Assembly: GCA_903813345.2 (NCBI GenBank)
Contig: CAIIXF020000010.1
Coordinates: forward strand, 11,090,349-11,154,348
Origin: Owenia fusiformis
Taxonomy: Eukaryota; Annelida; Polychaeta; Sabellida; Oweniidae
Length of the DNA stretch: 64,000 bases
Direction of reading: 5' to 3'
Part shown: positions 12,301 through 24,300 of the stretch, one piece after another
Layout: each line of letters starts with the position of its first letter
How positions within the stretch are numbered: position 1 is the first letter of the stretch
Made by a program: the position numbers and the translations under genes
The notes under the pieces: model-generated
The model's database searches: none
Told to the model about the DNA's origin: nothing
What the model saw: the letters and a program-made list of their open reading frames with translations, nothing else

Positions 12301-15300
12301 TATACACAGGATAGGGCCTTTATATGATAAGAAACCTGGTTACAAAGCACTGATCGATATCTCTATAGGAGGCAAAGGTGATCTTGCTGTGCTTAACATT
12401 GACAGCTCTAATAGTGCACAGTATCAAATGGCAACATATGATTTAGACACTATTACTGTAAAGAAAACTGTATATGGATTATTCCATGGTCTTTGTACAC
12501 TAAACACTGGATGTTACGCACTTACAGACCATGCTAACAAATGCATTGCAGTGTATGATGCAAATCTCGAGCATCAAAGAAACATTGCTATTAATATGTT
12601 TAAAGATCCATGGGGAATTTGTGAAGGCTCAGCAGGGGAAATTATGGTTACTGATACCGGCTCTAAGTCAGTGAGTCACATAGATTCCTCTTATGGATCC
12701 GTTGTTTCCTCCATCTCCCCTGGTATTCTCAATTGCTCTTGGCCATGGTATGTAGCCATCAACAGTGAAGGCATGGTCATCATCTCTGATGATTATAAAA
12801 ATTGTGTAAAAGGTGTGGGGAAAAAAGGTGAGACAAAGTTCATCTATGGGGGCAAGGGTCAAGGTCAAGGTCAGTTGAAAGGACCAGCAGGTGTTTGTGT
12901 TGATCCACTGGATAATATCATTATAGCTGATAATGGTAATGATCGAGTTCATCTGCTGGATCCCAAGGGGAATTTCATTCGATTTGTTCTAACGTCTGCT
13001 GATAAATTCAAGGGCCCCATGTGTGTTGCTATTGATAAGAAAGGAAATTTGATCGTTGGGTCTCATGATGGAGATATTTGCCGCATCACATATCTGACAC
13101 AGTAAATCGTAAAATGTTCAATTCCATCACATCGGTCGTGTCTGTAATGAGTTATATTGTCCTGATGTGTGGTTTCTTGAATATCTTATATGATTCACTC
13201 TACTATACCTTGCATTTGATGTTCATGAGCAACCCATTTGGCTTATTAGTAATGATTATGTGATTTGTTTTTATTTTTCTGTTCCTTATTAATGGCTCAT
13301 CGGATGATGTTAGATGTTAATAAGGTACTTTCAAATATATACTAAACAATACAATTGGACAAACAGAGTATCTTATGCATTTCTAGGGGTTAGGTATAGT
13401 AGAGTGATGATTGTTTACATGTGTGACAGATTGCAACCATTTCCCATATGGAGCTTAGTAGTGTGGTTTCCAGTTGAATAAATAGATGTCAGGAATTAAA
13501 GCTAGAAACCATTTCATTATTGACAGTGGCATTAATGAGACATTAAACGAAGATCCACTGATATTGAAAAGTAATTGTGTTCAATAGAGGCTGTCATACA
13601 ATTCTGACTCATCTGTACACTGATTTTTAAAAGTAGTGTATCGCATTTGTATTTAAAAGGCTGATAATGGCTTGGAACCTTACCTTGATCATTTGCAGAA
13701 TGCGATTAGCAGACTGTGACAGTCAGTCTGTGGAAACATTCTAGCTTAAAATATGGTCATTGTTCATCAACAAAATGAAAAGCTATGATCATATCCATAA
13801 GTAGATCCCATTGGAGAAACGATTTTTGCAACTGAAGTATTCCTATGAAAATTTGAAAAAATGATTCATCCATTTCATACAGATGCAGTGTTAAATAGAC
13901 TGCAACGAGTTTAACTCTCACTTATCAATTTCCAGATAGAATATCAAATTAGCGATCTTCAATTTTTATTGCCTTAACTGAATATTACATCTACTTTGGC
14001 ATGGATTTATCATGGATTTCAATTCAATTCAATTTCAAAATAATTTATTTCAGTTTTCATTACAAAAATTACAACATTATACAGGCTATGACACCCCAGG
14101 GGGTGTATGACTGCCCATAATTAAATTTACAATAAACATGATAAACTGTGAACATTTAAAGTGGTACATAGGTCAATACAATAATATAATATAAATACAA
14201 TATACAAATACAATAATATGAGACAATAAAGAAATGAAATAAATGTTTTGGTTACTCTGTACTCAGGAGGTCAATTTTCAAACGAGATATGAGTGAATTT
14301 AATGGTTTATTTCTAGCTTGAAGCCCATTGATTTATACAGGCGCAATATGCTGCCATTTGATTCAACATCAGGTAACATATACATCGATTAGAAGCAACA
14401 GAGTCATTTGTGAAAGGCAAGTGAAGCTAATAATCTCACCAATCTCATATCAATTACAAGACTTAATAAAGTTTCATTAAACTTCACAATCTAATGGTTT
14501 CGATGTTGTTATAATGATTGAGCTTAACAGGGCGACAATGTGCTGAATAAAATTGAAATATCATCCAGAACATTGAACTAATGGTTCCGACTTTCAAGTC
14601 GTTGACTTCTGATTCCTTGAATGACTACTATGAATATTTCTCTATTTTGTACAAAATATATGGTTACTTTACAATGTCCCAGACACCCAGAGGGCATGTT
14701 TTACAGTATAACAGTGTTGCAAGCCAGTGTCTCTGACCTCACACTATCTTTGAGTTTTTGATCTTTCGCAGATGACTACAGTCACAATATTGTAGAATCA
14801 TGATAACACTCAGATATTCAATTACTTAACAGTAAGTGAAAATTACTATCTGTGTAAAAACTTGCATCGGAAGCTTTATAACCAATTAAAAAAATGTTGT
14901 GACGTATGTTGTGAAATGAAACAGGTACTTTGTCATTAAACTGTCTAAGATTGAAGAGTACTGGAGATAAAATACAGTAATAGGGAACCTAATGGAGGTC
15001 CTTATTTTATGGAGCATAAGAAGACATCAATATCTAACATCTAATGGATATTAACGTCTTCCACATTGCGGAAGAATAACAAGATTAGATAGTGCTGACA
15101 TACAATGGATCACTGGATACAACAGATTACTAAATCCTATGCACGATAGATGTAATAGCTCAAAAGGAAATGTTGACTGTGAACAAATTAGCAATTTTGT
15201 TATAAATAATTTTGCTGACTTAAAGCAAGGATTTATTTCTGCAGCTGCAAAACTGCTTAGAACATAATAGAATATATTCATAAATAATGATATTCTTGCG

Positions 15301-18300
15301 ATCTGAAAAAGATAATTCTGTTGTTAACACTTGGAAGAAATCTGTTTTAAGCATAGTATGACATGTTCTCTCTCTATACTTCTTTCTCATTTTATTTCTT
15401 TCCACTTAATAGACTAGATGTGAGTAGAAGTAATCTTGATTTCCGTCATTAGAAATTCAAAATTCAGTCAAAGTGTTATCATATTTAAAATCTACATGTA
15501 AAATGACATCTAGAAATGTGGGTTTAAAAAGTGTTTAACAACTTTGAAAATTTAATTTTCTTTGAAAATGTGACTTCTAGGTCGGGGAGACTCCCCATAG
15601 ACAAAAAGTGAAATACGTTTTCTTATATCAGACAGATATTTTCTTTTATTTGACATATTTTAATTTGTATAGTACTAACTATCAGATACATAAAGGTAAA
15701 ATGAAAGTCAAATCACTAAAACTGATGAATATTCAAGTTTAAGGGAACTTTCTTATACCCTGCCATGTTATCTACCCTGAATTAGCCACCTGGTGGTGAA
15801 AATGATAACTACCTACTCCCATCTGGGTGTTTTACAATTAAATTGTTAAAAGATAATAATATCACAATACCATATGCAACACGGACATTTGATATCGCTC
15901 GAGAAAGGTAACACTGGAGATTGCATTAACCAAATTGATATCTTAGGGTAATTGACTATGTAGCTACTCTAGTAGCTGCTTGTCTTAGTTATCCCACCGA
16001 ACGAAGTTGGAGGGGATATAGGAAAGCCATTCATCCATTCATCTGTCCGTTCGTTCGTTTGTCCAATCATGTGTCCAGGCGATAACTCAAATACCAGTTG
16101 ACAGATTTGGTTCAAATTTTACATGCTGATACCTTATAGGGACAAGGGAGGGTAGTTCAAGAAGACTTTCAGGAACATGGCCACTATTTATCAAAACATT
16201 TTTTGCTCAGTGGAACATGCTACTCTGTAGAGTTTTCTAGTTTTCTACCCCAAAAATGAGATCTGCTCTAAAGTATTTACATCACATGGGGGCGAAAGGT
16301 GAACCCACATGGCTTAAGTGTGACAGCTATATAAGATATTATATTTCAATTTGTACTCTATTCATTAACAGGTTAATCAGAATTGTTTTGTTCAGTTTTA
16401 GTATATTTCATGAACGGCAATGAATCCATTTGATAGTAGGCAATTCTGTATTGAGTGAGTTATGAGCTGGTCATTTTTGTTTAGTGGGAATCTTGATTAT
16501 TCTTAATGTGTAACTAATGATCAATCGATTGATCTGTGTACTGTATCATTAAATCCCTTGACTCATTGATATGCATCTTGAGTAGAAAATAACCCAGAAT
16601 TTATAAAGAATGCTTACATTAAAGTACATTTGCAAATGCATGAAATAAAAAAAATTGAAAGAAAAATTAGACGGGACTCAAATTATGTCCCTGGTACTCA
16701 GAAAATATTGCTACAGTGAAAATTGGTCATTTTACACGGATATTCATCTTTGAATTCTGAATTATGCCCTCGCTCATATGGATCCGTGATCAGATCAATA
16801 ATTGTATTTTCACTGTATTATTGATGTAATTGAATTCATATCTTTTAGTAATGTATCTTTGTCTGTTTGTTTAAAGTGAATCGAGCTTAGTATTGACATG
16901 GTGCTTATCAGGCTGTTTTTGAGTCTTTGTCCTCAAGTTAATGATGGAATATTCTTGAAATGTGATTATCTGACATATAATTTTATTATCATAAACATCT
17001 GAGAGTTATCTGAAGGTAACTCTGTATTCTATGTTCAGCATCCCAAACATAGAATAACCTCATGATTGTTCATCGAAATTCTTCACAGAGTTCAAGTATG
17101 TCCATAGTCAGTTTAAAACCATTTTTAACTCATTCTACCTCCTTCCCAAATACCCAGGATTCCTTTCATGGCCATCTCATTTAAGTATGTTGTCACTCAG
17201 TCTAATTAATTGCAGAGTGGGGTGGTCAACAGGTCAATTTTATATAGGCTCCATTTACTTCAGATTCACTATTGAAGAAACGCAAGAAGCTCACTCGTCT
17301 CAAACTCTCAACCTCGTGGTTATGGAGACAGTGCTTGCATAGCATATTCAGTGCTCTAGACCGCTTGGTCAACTCAACCCAAAAAGGTTGTTTCATCAGC
17401 CAATCTGACATTCAAATGCAGTTGAACATTTTTTAAGATTAAGATTTCATTGTTTGGTATAGTCGTAGCTATCCTATTGAGATTCAGGGTATAATACATA
17501 AATGACTTAGGATTATCTGTTATCTGATTGGTTCACAGAAGGCTATTCATGATTATCTGTAATCTTATTGGTTTACAGAAGGATATCCATAGCTATCTGT
17601 AATCTGATTGGTTCAAAGAAGGCTGTACATGGTTATCTTTAATCTGATTGGTTCACAGAAGGCTATCCATAGCTATCTGTAATCTGATTGGTTCAAAGAA
17701 GGCTGTACATGGTTATCTGTAATCTAATTGGCTCACAGAAGGTTATTTATGGTTATCTGTAATCTGATTGGTTCACTTAAGGCTATCCATAGCTATCTGT
17801 GATCTGATTGGTTCAAATAAGGCTGTACATGGTTATCTGTAATCTGATAAAACCTTACAGTATAATGAAAAAGATCAATGGACTTCACAGTGTGAATTGC
17901 ATGGTCGTATGTTTTAAACAAAAACGACTCGTCCAAGCGCACAAAGACACCAAAGTTTGTTGCAATGGCACTCCTGTGGTGCACCAGCGATTGACTGGAA
18001 CGAGTCTACTGACAAAGTTGGCATAACAGTATTAAAAGTTTTAAGTATGCTTCAATGAGCTGTTATTGTTGAAAACATGTGAGCATATAATTTGCATCAC
18101 TGAGCTTATTGTTCTTTTTCGTGATACCTGCTGGCAAGGCTCATTAAGTGCTATGCGAGTGAATTGCTTGCATGTGTATACGAAAATACAGCCTAGATCG
18201 GTATGTTATAAGTTTCTATATTTTCAGTTTCAGTTTCTTCTCCAGAACCAAACACTATTCATTTTTATAAAAACAGGCCTGTAGCCAGCTTTGGCGAAAA

Positions 18301-21300
18301 ATTCCAGGGGGTGTTAAAGTGCTCAGAATGGTGAAAAACTGCATGATTTTGAAAGATTTTTGGGCAGGGGGAAGCTTGCTCACGTATCCCCCTCTGCGCA
18401 AAAAATCTAAACCTGGTGTTTGTGATAAACTAAAAATACTTGTAATTATTCCATAGTTAGCATGATATTCATTGGATAACATGTGAAAATAAAAACGGTA
18501 TTTTTGTAATCAGTGGTAAAATATGATATTTTTGACAAATTTTCACTAAACCATAGCATACGGTTTTTTAGCCATGACATACGACGTCGTATGCGATGGT
18601 TAATGGATTTTTGCTACTTCAGACTCAAAACGAGGCTAAGTGTCAACATCGCCGGATCGTTTGGAAAATTCGAATTAAATGACTTAATTTCCGACAATTC
18701 TGATGATGACTTTAACTATTGAATAAAAAGAACATCCTATGATTTACTCGTGATATGATTTTAATCCACTCATGGATATTGATATCATCACTCTCTCGCT
18801 ACGCTCGCTCGTGCAGATATCATATCCATTCGTGGATAAAAATCATATCACTCATAAATCATAGGATATCCTCTATTTATCCCAAACTTAGTAGTGGAAA
18901 AGGTAAATGTTATGTTATATGATATATATCAGCTGCAAGCCCTGTGAATTTTGTTCTGTGCTTTTTAATGTCCCATGTTAACCTCTTGAATCCAAGGCTC
19001 TAAATTCGGTTGAAACCAGAGAACCTTTGACATTTTACTATATACCTATACAAGAGCAATTTTAGTGAAAATTTTGTGATGGATTTTCTTGTCACCCTTG
19101 GTTTTGAGGTCATTTCTGAGGTGACGAGAAATCTCGTCACTTCAGGTAGTCAAGAGGTAAATAGCTGTTGAGTTTTAAAAACAATAAATGATAAGAACTT
19201 TAAATTGAGATAAAATATTCATGTTTTGATTGTAATTATCATTTATAATTATTACATGAGGGTTCCATAACATTCAATGCATACTCAATCCTCACTTCTT
19301 ACTAAGTATAGGATAAATCAGTTATTAAATGTTCGAATTTTGATACAGGGCATATCCCTCGGTAAATACAATATATTAACCCTCAGTCCCTACAATCCCT
19401 CAGGTTGATATATTGTATTTCCCTCAGATATACCCTGTATCAAAAACCTCCCATTGAATAACCTCTATATATGACTTGCCAGATGGAGATCAATAACTTA
19501 TAATCATAGCTACATGTAGTACAGCACTATCAGGTTGTTCAAATACAGCACTGAGAAATGATTAATTACAAGAGACCACATTGTTCCTCAATTACTGCGA
19601 TATTGAGGGGTGTATCTCTAAATTATTAATGGAATCTTAGATACCTATATATAGATATGCCAGAGACTGTTTCTGCAAGTTCAATACAAGAAGTCAATGG
19701 CTCCTTTGGTTGCATAAATTACATGAAAATAAACAATGAATTTTGATAATAGATCTGTAATGTTTTTTGTTGTTGTATTTATGGTAAACTGAAAGAGGAA
19801 ATGGATTTTTATGTGCATTGATTATCTCTTTGTGAACCATTACCAAGGAAATATTACCAGTACAGCTCATCAAAAGTAAACATGCAAATCGCAGTACAAC
19901 AAAATCACAGTTGCTAATATTTCATTATGAGCAATCTTTCACCATGAACAATCTTTCAGAATAGCCAATTTTTCATCGTGAACAATTATTTTCAGTTACC
20001 AATATTTCATTATGAATAATGTTTCGCTGTAACCAATCTTTCACAATTCACATCTTCATTCAAGAGTATCCGTTTCTATGACATTATAGTCAAAACAATT
20101 CTTGCCAATTTTTGTTCATTTTATTTTTGATGCATTTGTAATAAAAGGCATACCCTGGGATACAGTCTTACCAACCCTCCTCATTTGATTAGTAGTATAT
20201 TACACCATTTTATATTTATAGGAATTTACATGTCAATCAATACATGTACTTGAGAACATTATATTTTCATTGAAATGATAAATTGTCTAACATGATTTCA
20301 CCATGGTAACATTATACAACACAGGAAATCTTTTAAGGAAACCATGTAAGAGGTGTGAATTAAAATTTATCTGACAAATGGGCTTGGATCGTGCGAAGTT
20401 CCTTCGACATTAATATTGTAAATATACTCCAGGTAAAATGTCTCTTGATTGCATATACATAATTTACATTTATATTACATTTGTAGCAATATTTGTAGCA
20501 GTTAATGAAGTTCCGCAAAAGAATGGGATAACTGTGGGAATAATTATAGAGACTTTTTGGGAAAAAAATCTGTTAGGTTTTCATGTTGCTATCAAGATAA
20601 ATATTAGAAAAATATTGATATAGTTCTTGAAAGATGTTCTGCCACCTGTCATGAAAATCAATTTTACAGTCAATTCTGTAGAGTTTCAAGGTTTAAAGTC
20701 AACAGAAACTGGGAGGAGTGAACGACGGACTGCAGAAAAACTACATACTATAAAAATGGCATGCTCCCTCCCCGGAGCATGTTTTATTTCATATTTATTC
20801 AGTATTATTCTATCGCTATATTCTCTCGAAGAATAAAACATACACCAGCTTTTATGGTGTTAATTCTAGTCACCATTTCAATTATTGGTGATGTATTAAA
20901 TCAATAAATAGGTACGCATTCATCCTAGGATTTATTCCTTGTTAGGCACATTGACTTGAATTATTGTTAAGTGTCAGTGTGTGCATGATTTGTTAGTTTT
21001 TTAATTCTGAGAATTTGTGATTCCCTTGTATTGAGATGCATGCATTCTTCAGAATCTGGTATTGTCTTTTTGGAGGTTAGATGAAAATTGTATACCGTGG
21101 TCGTGAAATGCGATGAAATACTATGGTAATACCATGGCTGATCATGATTGTTAAATGGCACCATTGCATTTCATGATTACCAACACTTTTTTAACATGGA
21201 CGGAGTTTTCCATTGAAAAAGTACTTCAGTTTTGCAGTATTTTATGGTCAGGAACCATCAAATGTAGTGATATGGTCAAAGTTCTTGACCATATTTTCAT

Positions 21301-24300
21301 ATAATTGCATTGCAAAAAGACCATTGCATGTCATTGCATATCATGATCAGCCATGGTATTTAATTGCATTTTATGGTCAAACCTGGTATTTCATTGCATC
21401 TCATGGTCAATATCAACTCTGACCAATTTTAGACTTGACACTCCTTAAGAATTCTTTTGGCGATGAAATACCATGGTATAACCATGGTATTTGATGGTCA
21501 TGTTTGACAATAAAATGCTTTGAAATACAATCAACCAAAAAATGCAATGATATGCCATGATAAATGATAGTTATGATTATGGCAATGAAATACCATGGTA
21601 GTTGATAGTCAAATAAAATGACATGAAATACCACCAACCATGAAATGCAATGATAAAACCATGATAAATGAAAGATATGATTTTGACAATGAAATGCCAT
21701 GGTATGACCATGGTATTTGATTGTCACACCGTATCATGAAATGTCATCAACCATGATATAGCATGGTAAATGATGGTCAGGAACATTGAGTTATGATTTT
21801 GGCGATGAATACCATTGTATGACCATGGCATTGGATTGTCACATCTTACAATGAAATACCATATTTGGTTCAAATTTTATATGCTGATGCCTAGAGACAG
21901 AGGAGCTACGCTGAATAGGAAAGTTTCAAAATGGCTGCTAAATATCAAAATGGCGGCCATTTTTTGTAAAAAACAATCTTATAACTCAAATACCAGCGAA
22001 CACGGATTCGGTTCAAATTTATATGAGGGAAAAAGTAGATGTGTTCAAGAAAGAATTTTCAAGATGGGAGCTGAATTTCAAAATGGCTGCCATTTTTAAT
22101 AAAAAGACGTAATCTTTGATAACTCAAATACATCACAAAATATGTTTTGTTTGGTGGGATTTGCTACTCCGTGGAGTTGTTGTTTTTCTAGTTTAGTACA
22201 TACTATACAGAAGTCAGTGAAGTCAGTGTGCGGAAGAAGGGTGTCCACTAAAGCACAGTGTTCACTGGGGAGAGGTGTTCACTAAGACAGGTTTTACTGT
22301 AGTCTATATTTTTCATTCAGCATCAGACTGGAATTTAGCATGCAAGGTTATGCATAGAATGAAACATATGGATTCTACTAGGTACAGGTGTTACGAGAGA
22401 GAGGTGTTTACTAAGTCAGGTTTTACTGCAGTTACATAAGTCTATATTTTTCATTCAGCATCAGACTGGAATTTAGCATGCAAGATTATGCATAGAATGA
22501 AACATCTGGATTCTACTAGGTACAGGTGTTACGAGAGAGAGGTGTTCACTAAGTCAGGTTTTACTGTAGTTACATAAGTCTATATTTTTCATTCAGCATC
22601 AGACTGGAATTTAGCATGCAAGATTATGCATTAAATGAAACATCTGGATTCTACTAGGTACAGGTGTTACGAGAGAGAGGTGTTCACTAAGTCAGGTTTT
22701 ACTGTAGTTACATAAGTCTATATTTTTCATTCAGCATCAGACTGGAATTTAGCATGCAAGATTATGCATTAAATGAAACATCTGGATTCTACTAGGCACA
22801 GGTGTTACGAGAGAGAGGTGTTCACTAAGTCAGGTTTTACTGTAGTTACATAAGTCTATATTTTTCATTCAGCATCAGACTGGAATTTAGCATGCAAGAT
22901 TATGCATAGAATGAAACATCTGGATTCTACTAGGTACAGGTGTTACAAGAGAGAGGTGTTCACTAAGTCAGGTTTTACTGTAGTTACATAAGTCTATATT
23001 TTTCATTCAGCATCAGACTGGAATTTAGCATGCAAGATTATGCATTAAATGAAACATCTGGATTCTACTAGGTACAGGTATAACTAGAGAGAGGTGTTCA
23101 CTATGCCAGGTTTTACTGTAGTGACATAAGTCTATATTTTTCATTCAGCATCAGACTGGAATTTAGCATGCAAGATTATGCATAGAATGAAACATCTGGA
23201 TTCTACTAGGTACAGGTGTTACAAGAGAGAGGTGTTCACTAAGTCAGGTTTTACTGTAGTTACATAAGTCTATATTTTTCATTCAGCATCAGACTGGAAT
23301 TTAGCATGCAAGATTATGCATTAAATGAAACATCTGGATTCTACTAGGTACAGGTATAACTAGAGAGAGGTGTTCACTATGCCAGGTTTTACTGTAGTGA
23401 CATAAGTCTATATTTTTCATTCAGCATCAGACTGGAATTTAGCATGCAAGATTATGCATAGAATGAAACATCTGGATTCTACTAGGTACAGGTGTTACGA
23501 GAGAGAGGTGTTCACTAAGTCAGGTTTTACTGTAGTCTATATTTTTCATTCAGCATCAGACTGGAATTTAGCATGCAAGATTATGCATAGAATGAAACAT
23601 CTGGATTCTACTAGGTACAGGTGTTACTGAAAGAGGTGTTCACAAAGTCAGGTTTTACTGTAGTCTATATTTTTCATACAACATCAGACTGGAATTTAAC
23701 ATGCAAGATTATGCATTAAATGAAACATCTGGATTCTACTAGGTACAGGTGTTACTAGATAGAGGTGTTCACTAAGACAGGTTTTACTGTAGTCTATATT
23801 TTTCATTCAGCATCAGACTAGAATTTAGCATGCAAGATTATGCATTAAATGAAACATCTGGATTCTACTAGGTACAGGTGTTACTAGATAGAGGTGTTCA
23901 CTACGACAGGTTTTACTGTAGTCTATATTTTTCATTCAGCATCAGACTAGAATTTAGCATGCAAGATTATGCATTAAATGAAACATCTGGATTCTACTAG
24001 GTACATGTGTTACTAGAGAGAGGTGTTCACTATGCCAGGTTTTACTGTAGTGACATAAGTCTATATTTTTCATTCAGCTTCAGACTAGAATTTAGCATGC
24101 AAGATTATGCATTAAATGAAACATCTGGATTCTACTAGGTACATGTATAACTAGAGAGAGAGGTGTTCACTATGCCAGGTTTTACACCTGTACCTAGTGA
24201 ATCCAGACTGGAATTTAGCATGCAAGATTATGCATAGAATGAAACATCTGGATTCTACTAGGTACAGGTGTTACAAGAGAGAGGTGTTCACTAAGTCAGG

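Larger units (their letters stand above)
13483..17509. other. Intronic DNA without genes
   Basis: Apart from the possible LINE tail (14018-14235), one copy of a 330-bp dispersed repeat (15406-15730) and a GGAGGGGATATAG-type repeat (15975-16250), I see no exon, RNA gene or ordered structure here. The small open frames carry no recognisable domain. Confidence 0.55.

Noticed and set aside
18513-18722. 69-codon frame ending in acidic residues
   Set aside because: No homologue recognised, weak context, abuts a hairpin repeat; its Ser/Asp-rich end alone is not evidence.
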